DNA from: Planctomycetota bacterium
GTDB lineage: Bacteria; Planctomycetota; Phycisphaerae; Tepidisphaerales; Tepidisphaeraceae
Length of the DNA: 7,715 bases
Assembly: GCA_029777755.1 (NCBI GenBank)
Contig: JAKORQ010000292.1
Location: 1 to 7,715 of the forward strand
Direction of reading: 5' to 3'
Part shown: in pieces, positions 1-5,644 of the stretch
How the letters are laid out: every line of letters begins with the position of its first letter
Numbering within the stretch: the stretch's first letter is position 1
The notes under the pieces: model-generated
The model's input: the letters and a program-made list of their open reading frames with translations, nothing else
What the model was told of the DNA's origin: nothing
Database searches by the model: none
Made by a program: the position numbers and the translations under genes

Positions 1-2
1 AC

Positions 3-632
3 TTGATGATCAACGAGGTTACGTCGGTGTTCCGCGATTGGGCGGATCGCTACGTCGATCAGATCCGCGGCCTGATCGCCCGGGGCGCGCGAATCAACGG
101 CGTGGGTATGCAGTTCCATGCCTTCAGCAATGATGAGAACCTCAAGATCATGCGCGGCGAGATCCACACACCCGCGCAGCTCCTGTCCGCGCTCGACAAG
201 GTCGGAGAGCTGCATCTTCCGATCCACGTCAGCGAGATCACGCTCACGGCTCTCGCTGACGACCGCGCCGGCCGCGAGGCCCAGGCTAAAGTGGCCCGTA
301 ACTTCTATCGCCTGTGGTTCAGCCATCCCGCGACCCATGCCATAACCTGGTGGAATCTCCCTGATGGCGGCGCCGCCCCCGGCGAGGACAAAGTCGCCTC
401 CGGCCTGATCGACGCAGAATTGCGGCCCAAGTACGGATACGAGGTTCTCCATGACCTGATCCATCGCGAGTGGCGCACCAACCTGAACACCCGCACTGAC
501 GACCATGGCGCCGTCAATTTCCGTGGCTTCCATGGCCGATATCGCGCCACCGTCGGCTCCACTCAGGTTGAGTTCTCGCTGGTTCCCGGCTCCGACAGCC
601 AGATCTTCATCAACCTCGCGCAGGAGAAGTGA
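3..632 (+). CDS. GH10 endo-1,4-beta-xylanase-like protein, C-terminal half (5' partial)
   Basis: This is the C-terminal 209 codons of a glycoside hydrolase family 10 protein; the frame is open to the window edge, so the true start and the acid/base glutamate lie upstream. Counting from the codon at 3, the LMINE stretch matches the beta-5 strand of GH10 barrels (usually LLIND or YNDY). INGVGMQFHA (31-40) matches the DGIGxQxH segment, and HVSEIT (75-80) carries the expected nucleophile, Glu78 (bases 234-236). ITWWNLPDG matches the conserved WWxLxDG segment near the barrel's end. About residues 155-209 form a short beta-rich tail (HGAVNFRGFHGRY) of a kind seen at the end of some bacterial GH10 proteins. 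GH10 enzymes hydrolyse internal beta-1,4 linkages of xylan with retention. The signal peptide, if any, is out of view, so secretion cannot be judged. An SDR gene begins 2 nt after the stop, which implies an operon. The family call is secure; the exact substrate is inferred. Confidence 0.88.
   Translation: MMINEVTSVFRDWADRYVDQIRGLIARGARINGVGMQFHAFSNDENLKIMRGEIHTPAQLLSALDKVGELHLPIHVSEITLTALADDRAGREAQAKVARNFYRLWFSHPATHAITWWNLPDGGAAPGEDKVASGLIDAELRPKYGYEVLHDLIHREWRTNLNTRTDDHGAVNFRGFHGRYRATVGSTQVEFSLVPGSDSQIFINLAQEK
622..626 (+). promoter_or_regulatory. Ribosome binding site AGGAG that fixes the SDR start
   Basis: AGGAG lies inside the last codons of the GH10 gene, 8 nt before ATG 635 but only 2 nt before the alternative GTG 629. 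The spacing favours ATG 635 and suggests translational coupling. Confidence 0.7.
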
Positions 633-634
633 TC

Positions 635-1399
635 ATGTCGTCAGATGAGTTCGATCTGCGCGGCCGACGTGCGCTTATCACCGGTTCCAGCCGTGGCATC
701 GGCCGGGCCATTGCCCTGGCGCTTGCCCGGCATGGCGCTGACATCGCGGTGCATTACGCCTCGCGCGAGCAGCAGGCCATCGAGGTGGCCGAGGAGGCGA
801 AGAAGTTTGGCGTGAAAGCCATCACAGTCGGCGGTGACCTGGCAGATGCCTCAGCGCCGCGCAGCATCCATGACCAGGTTGTCGCGCAACTGGGAGGCAT
901 TGACATCTTGATCCTCAATGCTTCCGTGCAGTATCGCCAGCCGTGGAACAACATCACGCTCGAGCAGTTCCATCACCAGGTGAACGTGAACTTCCTTTCC
1001 ACGCTGCTGTTCATGCAGCTTGCCATTCCGCCCATGCAGCAGCGAGGCTGGGGAAGGGTGGTGGCCGTTGGCAGCGTGCAGGAGGTCAAGCCACACAAGC
1101 AGATGGCCGTCTACGCCGCCACCAAGCAGGCGCAGCGATCCCTCGTGCGTAACATCGCCGCCCAGGTTTCCGGTAGCGGCGTGACGGTCAATAACCTGTC
1201 CCCCGGAGTGTTCGCCACCGATCGCAATGCCGAGCCGCTCTCCGATCCTGCCATACGCGAGCGCGTAATTGCCGGCATCCCGACCGGTTTTATCGCCGGC
1301 CCGGAAGATGCCGCCGGCGCGGCGCTGCTGCTCTGTTCAGATGCAGGAAGGTACATTACCGGCGCCGACATCCGTGTGGATGGAGGCATGTCCCTCTAG
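635..1399 (+). CDS. SDR-family NAD(P)-dependent oxidoreductase
   Basis: This is a 254-residue classical short-chain dehydrogenase/reductase, the usual length for the family. The Rossmann glycine motif TGSSRGIG is at 16-23 and the structural LNAS (the NNAG equivalent) at 94-97. The catalytic tetrad is visible as Asn119, Ser147, Tyr160 and Lys164 (YAATK). The tail GxDIRVDGGMSL is the standard SDR C-terminus that closes the active site. Such enzymes interconvert an alcohol and a ketone or aldehyde with NAD(H) or NADP(H) in the cytoplasm. After the Rossmann beta-2 strand the sequence reads HYASREQQ with no acidic residue at its end, which leans towards NADP(H), though weakly. The start was set at ATG 635 by its Shine-Dalgarno site; GTG 629 would overlap the previous stop. 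Its place between two glycosidases suggests oxidation of a sugar or aldonate released by them. Sequences of this type are often named 3-oxoacyl-ACP reductase, but the context does not support fatty acid synthesis. Confidence 0.92.
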   Translation: MSSDEFDLRGRRALITGSSRGIGRAIALALARHGADIAVHYASREQQAIEVAEEAKKFGVKAITVGGDLADASAPRSIHDQVVAQLGGIDILILNASVQYRQPWNNITLEQFHHQVNVNFLSTLLFMQLAIPPMQQRGWGRVVAVGSVQEVKPHKQMAVYAATKQAQRSLVRNIAAQVSGSGVTVNNLSPGVFATDRNAEPLSDPAIRERVIAGIPTGFIAGPEDAAGAALLLCSDAGRYITGADIRVDGGMSL

Positions 1400-1416
1400 C
1401 CAGGTCAGGAGGCATC

Positions 1417-2769
1417 GTGAGACCGGATGATTCTGTAAGCACTCTTCTTCGCTCGGCCGGCTATCGCGCCATCGGGCAGCTTCGCACGCGCAGCGCGCGG
1501 GATATCGCAAGCTCCCCCTGGAGCATCGGCTGTGAAACGCTCGACCGCGACTACGTCGATCCCACCCAGTCGCTGCCGCATCTCGCCGAGCTTGGCGCCA
1601 AGCAGGTGCGCCTGCAGGGTGGATTCGCCAAGTGCGACCCGGGCACCGGCCAGTTCAACTGGAAATGGCTGGACGAGATTGTCGATGCCTGCATCGCCGC
1701 CGGCGCCAAGCCGTGGATCGAGACTTCATACGGCAATCCCGCCTATCCCGGCGGAGGTGGAATCGGGCTGGCCGATGGCATCCCCACTTCTGAAGCGGCC
1801 CTGGGCGCGTGGGATCGCTGGGTGCGCGCCCTTGTCGAGCGCTATGGGGATCGCGTCGATAGTTGGGAGATCTGGAACGAGCCGGATATCCACAACGCCG
1901 TCGAGCCATGCGCCTATGCCGAGTTCTTCATCCGCACGGCCAGCATCATCCGCCGCGTCCAGCCGCATGCCTGCATCATCGGCCTGGCGCTGGCGCACAA
2001 GGTGGATTTCGCCCAGGCCTTCCTCGAGCAACTGCAAGCCGCGGGGAAAACGGATCTGCTCAGCGAGATCACCTTCCATGGATATCCGCACAACCCGGAT
2101 GACGGCTTTACCACCACCGTCCCGCAACTCCGGGAGCTGTGCGCTCGCTACGCCCCGCATGTGACGCTCCGGCAGGGAGAAACCGGCGCGCCCTCGGAAA
2201 CGCCCGAGGTTGGCGCGCTGCGCGATCTTCCCTGGAACGAGCGCAAGCAGGCCGTCTGGGATCTTCGCCGGATGCTGGCCCATCACGCGCGCGGCATACC
2301 GATGAATCTCTTCCAGCTTGCCGACATGCATTACACGCGAGCCCTGGGAGCGAAGTTTGAAGGACGCAACGCCAAGGGCCTGCTCCAGATGAACCGCGAC
2401 CGAAGCTTCGCCTGCCGCAAGCCGTCATACTTCGCGGCGCAGCACGTATTCACCATGTTCGACGGCTCTGTTTCGCTGGAGGAGTTGCCGAATCTCGCGG
2501 AGTCGGAAGCCCGTCGCACATGTGCCTTCGCCTGGCGTCGGGCCGGGGAGCCTGAGCCATGCATGGTGGGCTGGTGGCGCGCTAGTGATCCGCCGGGACT
2601 GGAGGCTCCTGCGCTGGAGCAGTTGCAGTTGCCCGCCGCCGCGAAGTTGCGCGATCCGGTTCTTGTCGATCTGCTTGGCGGAGCGATTTTCTCTCCGCCG
2701 GCCGATCTCGCGATCCTGCCCTGCACGGATTCGCCGCTGCTGCTGGCCGAGTCGCGAGTATTGCCCTGA
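1417..2769 (+). CDS. Clan GH-A glycoside hydrolase, GH39-like (possible beta-xylosidase)
   Basis: This 450-residue (beta/alpha)8 glycosidase starts at GTG 1417, 4 nt after a full AGGAGG. WEIWNEPD (150-157) provides the acid/base Glu155, and RQGETGAPSE contains the probable nucleophile Glu255. The 100-residue gap and the motif forms fit clan GH-A, closest by eye to GH39. Upstream, RLQGGFAKCDPGTGQFNW resembles the early-barrel region where the substrate pocket forms. The barrel occupies about 30-340. The last 110 residues, with DPVLVDLLGG and CTDSPLLLAE, look like the beta-sandwich domain that often follows GH-A barrels. No signal peptide is visible, so it probably acts in the cytoplasm on imported oligosaccharides. 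It lies 17 nt after the SDR gene in a run that also contains a GH10 protein, consistent with xylo-oligosaccharide breakdown. GH39 also includes alpha-iduronidases, and neighbouring GH-A families have other activities, so the substrate is an inference. Confidence 0.82.
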   Translation: MRPDDSVSTLLRSAGYRAIGQLRTRSARDIASSPWSIGCETLDRDYVDPTQSLPHLAELGAKQVRLQGGFAKCDPGTGQFNWKWLDEIVDACIAAGAKPWIETSYGNPAYPGGGGIGLADGIPTSEAALGAWDRWVRALVERYGDRVDSWEIWNEPDIHNAVEPCAYAEFFIRTASIIRRVQPHACIIGLALAHKVDFAQAFLEQLQAAGKTDLLSEITFHGYPHNPDDGFTTTVPQLRELCARYAPHVTLRQGETGAPSETPEVGALRDLPWNERKQAVWDLRRMLAHHARGIPMNLFQLADMHYTRALGAKFEGRNAKGLLQMNRDRSFACRKPSYFAAQHVFTMFDGSVSLEELPNLAESEARRTCAFAWRRAGEPEPCMVGWWRASDPPGLEAPALEQLQLPAAAKLRDPVLVDLLGGAIFSPPADLAILPCTDSPLLLAESRVLP

Positions 2770-2782
2770 TTTCATCAACCCA

Positions 2783-2788
2783 AAGGAG
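2783..2788 (+). promoter_or_regulatory. Ribosome binding site AAGGAG for the RraA-family gene
   Basis: AAGGAG sits 5 nt before ATG 2794. It overlaps the alternative in-frame GTG at 2788, which rules that codon out as the start. Confidence 0.75.
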
Positions 2789-2793
2789 TGCCA

Positions 2794-3513
2794 ATGTCCC
2801 ACAAGATGAACACCGAGAAGCTCCGCCAGTTGCGCGAAACCGTCGAGCAGGTGGAGCTTGAGATCCCCATGGCCGAGCTTTGTCGGCGATATGAGAAGCT
2901 CTATACCGGCGCGGTAAACGATGTGCTGCGCGAGATGTGCATCACCAATGTGGCGTTGCCGCCGGAGATCATGCCGCTGCGCGATGAGATGGTCGTTTGC
3001 GGGCCGGCGTTCACCATCCGCTCCAACGCTGACCCTACCCTTACCGGTGAACTGGAGACGCGCGTAAAGATGCTCGATGAGCTGTACGAGGGTTGCGTCT
3101 GCGTCTGGAACGCCAACGGCGACGACAAGGCCAGTCACTGGGGCGAGGTCATGACCGGGGCATCGATGAAGCGCGGCTGCCGCGGGGCCATCATCGACGG
3201 GGGCATCCGCGACACCAAGGGGATCCTGGCGGCCGGCTTCCCCATCTGGTCGCGCTACCGCACCAGCAACGGCTCGCTGTCGCGCGCCAAGATCACCGGG
3301 TACCAGGTCCCGATTGTTGTCGGCGGTGTGCTGATCAAGCCCGGCGACATCATCTTCGCCGACATCGACGGGGCGGTGGTCATTCCCCGCAAGCTGGCCG
3401 TGGCGGTGCTCCTGCGGGCCGAGCAGATCGAGAAAAACGAGCTGGAGATCAAGGAGTGGGTGGACGCGGGCCTGAGCACCGAGGAGATCCACTCCCGCGG
3501 CGGCTATTTCTAA
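2794..3513 (+). CDS. RraA / HMG-CHA aldolase family protein
   Basis: This 239-residue protein belongs to the family of class II 4-hydroxy-4-methyl-2-oxoglutarate/4-carboxy-4-hydroxy-2-oxoadipate aldolases and RraA. Older annotations call these proteins dimethylmenaquinone methyltransferase-like. The signature is present: Gly117-Glu118 in the first half, then DGGIRD at 135-140, where Arg139 binds substrate carboxylate and Asp140 helps bind the divalent metal in characterised aldolases. GDIIFADIDGAVVIP (184-198) is the other well-conserved segment. The N-terminal 35 residues form a charged helix and the C-terminus another long helix (about 199-225), typical of the trimeric or hexameric fold. 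Keeping Arg and Asp argues for catalysis (retro-aldol cleavage or oxaloacetate-type decarboxylation) rather than a purely RraA-like RNase E inhibitor role. Being the last gene of the glycosidase-SDR run, it may cleave a keto-acid made from the oxidised sugar. The family is secure; the substrate is unknown. Confidence 0.87.
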   Translation: MSHKMNTEKLRQLRETVEQVELEIPMAELCRRYEKLYTGAVNDVLREMCITNVALPPEIMPLRDEMVVCGPAFTIRSNADPTLTGELETRVKMLDELYEGCVCVWNANGDDKASHWGEVMTGASMKRGCRGAIIDGGIRDTKGILAAGFPIWSRYRTSNGSLSRAKITGYQVPIVVGGVLIKPGDIIFADIDGAVVIPRKLAVAVLLRAEQIEKNELEIKEWVDAGLSTEEIHSRGGYF

Positions 3514-3566
3514 TGTGTGATGGCAGCGGCACTTACAAACAGGAGCCTCGCCCGCGACGCTGCATC

Positions 3567-3594
3567 TTGCATCAGGTGGCCCTATCGGTACAAT
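3567..3594 (+). promoter_or_regulatory. Sigma-70-type promoter of rpsR
   Basis: TTGCAT (3567-3572) and TACAAT (3589-3594) are separated by 16 nt; each differs from consensus at one or two positions. Transcription would start near 3601, leaving a leader of about 27 nt. TGCATC occurs twice with a 7-bp step (3561-3566 and 3568-3573) around the -35 box, and could be chance or half of an operator. Confidence 0.68.
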
Positions 3595-3613
3595 GCTTCG
3601 TCCCTGTAACCTT

Positions 3614-3618
3614 AAGGA
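3614..3618 (+). promoter_or_regulatory. Ribosome binding site AAGGA of rpsR
   Basis: AAGGA is 9 nt before ATG 3628. It leaves no useful spacing for the in-frame TTG at 3619, so the ATG is the start. Confidence 0.7.
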
Positions 3619-3627
3619 TTGAAGACA

Positions 3628-3903
3628 ATGGCAGTGAAAGAGCGTGACGACAAGAAGAGCAAGGGCGACAAGTTCCAGAGCTTCTCTCGCCCGCGGGTCC
3701 AGATAACTCGCACCAGCGCCTCCGGCAAGGTCTACATTGACTACAAGGACACCGAGACGCTCAAGAAGATGATCTCCGGCAACGGCAAGATCCTCTCCCG
3801 CAAGCGCACCGGCACCTCGGCCATGGAGCAGCGCATGCTCGCCCAGGCCGTAAAGCGGGCCCGCTTCATCGGCCTGCTGCCGTTCGTCGCCACCGCCGGC
3901 TAA
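3628..3903 (+). CDS. rpsR: 30S ribosomal protein bS18, cysteine-free form
   Basis: This 91-residue protein is bS18 of the small ribosomal subunit, which lies on the platform next to bS6 and contacts 16S rRNA. Family landmarks are clear: VYIDYKDTETLKKMI (35-49), GKILSRKRTGTSA (53-65) with the RxTGT signature, and the basic helix QAVKRARFIGLLPF (73-86), matching the AIKRARYLSLLPY of E. coli S18. The N-terminus (1-25) is lysine- and aspartate-rich, with no cysteine in the whole protein. It therefore lacks the Cys residues of zinc-binding (C+) bS18 and corresponds to the C- form. The gene is alone, with its own promoter, Shine-Dalgarno site and terminator; in most bacteria rpsR lies between rpsF/ssb and rplI. 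It could be the only copy in a lineage with a dispersed cluster, or a zinc-independent paralogue. C-ending codons dominate (Lys AAG, Ile ATC, Leu CTC/CTG), as expected of a highly expressed gene. Confidence 0.95.
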   Translation: MAVKERDDKKSKGDKFQSFSRPRVQITRTSASGKVYIDYKDTETLKKMISGNGKILSRKRTGTSAMEQRMLAQAVKRARFIGLLPFVATAG

Positions 3904-3929
3904 TCCCGGCCAACAAAGCGAAACAACAA

Positions 3930-3966
3930 AACCGATCCTCCTGCACGAGAGGATCGGTTCTTTATT
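3930..3966 (+). terminator. Rho-independent terminator of rpsR
   Basis: A perfect 11-bp stem is formed by 3930-3940 and 3949-3959 (AACCGATCCTC with GAGGATCGGTT) around an 8-nt loop, followed by CTTTATT. It begins 26 nt after the rpsR stop. Confidence 0.88.
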
Positions 3967-4038
3967 GCGCAGGTGGAGTTGGAAAATCATCCACCCGCCA
4001 CCAATCCGGCTGGATAACAAATCCGCGCAGATCCTGTA

Positions 4039-4071
4039 TGGAACACGGATGAAAACTGATGAACGCAGATG
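4039..4071 (+). repeat. Outer inverted repeat, left arm, with 10-bp GATGAA period
   Basis: This 33-bp arm begins TGGAACACGGATGAA and contains GATGAA at 4048-4053 and 4058-4063, then GATG at 4068-4071, an exact 10-bp step. Its reverse complement recurs with substitutions and one gap at 4446-4477; about three quarters of positions agree by hand alignment. Confidence 0.7.
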
Positions 4072-4090
4072 TTTTGTTCTGCTCAACCTC

Positions 4091-4115
4091 AAGTGAAGCG
4101 ACTTGTCCTGCGGGC
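4091..4115 (+). repeat. Hairpin-family unit A, decayed
   Basis: AAGTGAAGCGACTTGTCCT followed by GCGGGC resembles the minus-strand reading of unit C (GTGGAGCGGCTTGTCCT then CAAGCCGCGGGA), but the right half of the stem is missing. It looks like a unit that lost about 6 bp and gained substitutions. Confidence 0.5.
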
Positions 4116-4182
4116 CCATCGGAGTATCCACATTGCCCGGCTGGAACTTCCCTTTATCGCTCCTTTGGAGCTGGTCCATCCA

Positions 4183-4213
4183 AAGTGGAGCGGGGCGGTC
4201 CCCGCCCGCGGGA
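4183..4213 (+). repeat. Hairpin-family unit B (inner left arm)
   Basis: The unit has the flank AAGTGGAGCGG, a central TCC loop and the flank CGCGGGA. The stem pairs 4190-4194 with 4205-4209 and 4196-4198 with 4202-4204, with one bulged G at 4195. Flanks and loop match unit C read on the minus strand, while the inner stem sequence differs. Confidence 0.6.
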
Positions 4214-4377
4214 GATAGGGTGATCCTCGACGAACACGCGGCGGCAGAGCCACGGAAACCGGAGGATCGATACGAAATCCCTTTTCGGTACGAAGCAGCG
4301 ACGCAAACAAGCAAGTCTTGACCTCTCGATGTCGGTCAACGTGGATGCTCCTCGAGCAGATTACTGCCGATTCGACG

Positions 4378-4407
4378 TCCCGCGGCTTGAGGACAAGCCG
4401 CTCCACC
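4378..4407 (-). repeat. Hairpin-family unit C (inner right arm)
   Basis: A perfect 8-bp stem (GCGGCTTG at 4382-4389 with CAAGCCGC at 4394-4401) encloses a 4-nt loop. On the minus strand it reads GTGGAGCGG, stem, TCCT loop, stem, CGCGGGA, the same frame as unit B in opposite orientation. No T-run follows on either strand, so it is not an ordinary terminator. Confidence 0.65.
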
Positions 4408-4445
4408 TACATTCGAGCAGCTAAAGCAGCCTTCGTGCGCCAAAT

Positions 4446-4477
4446 CATCCCTGTTCATCCTGTTTATCTGTGTTCCA
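4446..4477 (-). repeat. Outer inverted repeat, right arm
   Basis: Read on the minus strand this 32-bp arm begins TGGAACACAGATAAAC and continues with GATGAAC and GATG, corresponding to the left arm at 4039-4071. On the plus strand CATC, CATC and TATC recur at 10- and 9-bp steps. Confidence 0.7.
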
Positions 4478-4611
4478 GCAAAACCATTTGCGCGCACCCG
4501 TGCCTCATATGTGGCCTAACCTGTCATATCAATTTCAGGCATGGCGCTGCAAATCGTGCCTATAGTCTCGCCTGCGCCATCTGGCCTATTCTCAATGCGT
4601 CATCTCTAGAG

Positions 4612-4617
4612 AAAGGA
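4612..4617 (+). promoter_or_regulatory. Ribosome binding site AAAGGA of the PhyH gene
   Basis: AAAGGA is 6 nt before GTG 4624. It supports that start over the far-upstream in-frame ATG at 4318 and the abutting TTG at 4618. Confidence 0.65.
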
Positions 4618-4623
4618 TTGCAC

Positions 4624-5574
4624 GTGGCACAGGAAATTATCGAGGTACCCAAGCCTCTCTCGGATCAGCAGGTTCGCTTCTTCGTCGACAATGGCTATCT
4701 GGTCATGCCCAACATGCTCACCCGCGACGAGTTGGAAGAGCTCAAAACTGATACCATTGCCATCTCCCGCGGCAAGTACCCCAACGACAGCCTCAAGCCG
4801 CTGCCGGATCACCTCTCCGATACCGAGGTCCTGCAGAACATCCTCTGCATCCATCAGCCGCACTACATCAGCCCGGTCATCCAGAAGTATGTGAAACATC
4901 CGCTGATCTGTGGCGTGCTCTCGCAGATCACGGCTGCCCATCTTCCCTACTGGGATGGCAGCGTGAAGTGCATGCAGTCGATGCTGTTCGTCAAGCCGCC
5001 AGGCTTTCAGGGCCAGGCATGGCACCAGGATGAGGTCTACATCCCCACACGCGATCGCTCGCTGATCGGCGCCTGGGCCGCCATCGATGATGCCACCATC
5101 GAGAATGGCTGCCTCTGGATCATCCCTGGTTCGCACCGAAGCGGCCTGCTCTATGCGCAGCGCGAGCACAATAATCCCGATGAGTTTGATTCATCGCTGG
5201 AGAGCTACGGCTTCGATGATTCCGCGGAGATCCCGGTTGAGGTGCCGGCCGGCGGCGTGGTCTTCTTCAATGGCTACCTGCTGCATCGCTCGCGCAGGAA
5301 CCGCAGCAACATCTATCGCCGAGTCCTGGTCAACCATTACATGAATGCCTACTCGCCGCTGCCCTGGCATGTGAAGCCCGGCGAGACAGTGGCGTCGGCC
5401 GACCGTCGCGCCATCGTCCCGGTCGCGGGTGTCGATCCGTATGCTTGGAAGGGGATCGAGGTCCCCCCGCGCAGCGTCCATCTGCGCACCTGCAAGGCAA
5501 ACGCATCGGCCTCCTCGCATGCCTCACGGAAGCCCGAGAACGCCGGAAAATCGCTGCAACCTGAGTCCGCGTGA
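4624..5574 (+). CDS. Phytanoyl-CoA dioxygenase (PhyH) family Fe(II)/2-oxoglutarate oxygenase
   Basis: This 316-residue protein has the PhyH jelly-roll fold. The N-terminus (LSDQQVRFFVDNGYLVMPNM) is the usual opening helix and strand of the family. The iron triad is His134 and Asp136 in WHQDEVYIP plus His221 in LLHRSRRN; Arg232, 11 residues after the distal His, is in place to bind the 2-oxoglutarate carboxylate. NGCLWIIPGSH is the typical strand before the loop closing the active site. PhyH enzymes hydroxylate small molecules in the cytoplasm with O2 and 2-oxoglutarate; bacterial members act on many substrates, and nothing here fixes this one. The last 35 residues are Ser/Ala/Lys-rich and probably disordered. 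GTG 4624 was chosen because of the Shine-Dalgarno site and because homology begins there; the 102 extra codons back to 4318 translate repeat DNA. An SGNH hydrolase gene follows 70 nt downstream. Confidence 0.87.
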   Translation: MAQEIIEVPKPLSDQQVRFFVDNGYLVMPNMLTRDELEELKTDTIAISRGKYPNDSLKPLPDHLSDTEVLQNILCIHQPHYISPVIQKYVKHPLICGVLSQITAAHLPYWDGSVKCMQSMLFVKPPGFQGQAWHQDEVYIPTRDRSLIGAWAAIDDATIENGCLWIIPGSHRSGLLYAQREHNNPDEFDSSLESYGFDDSAEIPVEVPAGGVVFFNGYLLHRSRRNRSNIYRRVLVNHYMNAYSPLPWHVKPGETVASADRRAIVPVAGVDPYAWKGIEVPPRSVHLRTCKANASASSHASRKPENAGKSLQPESA

Positions 5575-5599
5575 AATCAGCAGGGACTTGCGGTAGTAT
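5572..5599 (+). promoter_or_regulatory. Possible weak promoter for the SGNH hydrolase
   Basis: GTGAAA (5572-5577) and TAGTAT (5594-5599) are 16 nt apart, each with four matches to sigma-70 consensus. The -35 overlaps the PhyH stop. Read-through from PhyH is equally possible. Confidence 0.25.
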
Positions 5600-5644
5600 C
5601 GCCGGTTAAGAGGAATCGGAATCTTTCTACGAAGGGATACTGCC

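Larger units (their letters stand above)
3967..4611. other. Long intergenic region with nested inverted repeats, no credible gene
   Basis: About 650 bp lie between the rpsR terminator and the PhyH Shine-Dalgarno site. Open frames here on both strands run through repeat units and translate to low-complexity, unrecognisable peptides. The region contains an outer inverted pair, an inner inverted pair of hairpin units and one decayed hairpin unit, listed separately. From 4478 to 4611 only a weak -10-like TATAGT at 4561-4566 was seen, with no convincing -35 partner, and the PhyH promoter is therefore not located with confidence. No transposase, tRNA or target-site duplication was found. Confidence 0.7.

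Noticed and set aside
3..20. INE near the window start taken as the GH10 acid/base glutamate
   Set aside because: Only about 30 residues separate it from the GVGMQFH segment; the true WDVxNE motif lies much further upstream in GH10. This is the beta-5 LLIND-like strand.
1726..2331. Minus-strand open frame of 201 codons
   Set aside because: Antisense to the catalytic barrel of the GH39-like gene; no recognisable motif.
3093..3647. Plus-strand open frame in another phase over the RraA gene and rpsR start
   Set aside because: The translation is Arg/His/Gly-rich, typical of a frame-shifted reading of GC-rich coding DNA.
3972..3995. GGTGGA...TCCACC hairpin downstream of rpsR
   Set aside because: A 6-bp stem with a 12-nt loop just past a much better terminator; likely incidental.
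2425..4314. Minus-strand open frame of 629 codons
   Set aside because: It runs antisense to the GH39-like, RraA and rpsR genes and through the rpsR terminator and repeats. All three plus-strand genes have clear family motifs, whereas this translation has none; long antisense frames are expected at this GC content.
4103..4321. Short plus-strand open frame in the intergenic region
   Set aside because: It passes through hairpin unit B, has no good ribosome binding site and matches no family I recognise.
4039..4477. CRISPR array or insertion sequence
   Set aside because: Repeats are few, inverted rather than direct, and not separated by even spacers; no transposase gene or target-site duplication was found.
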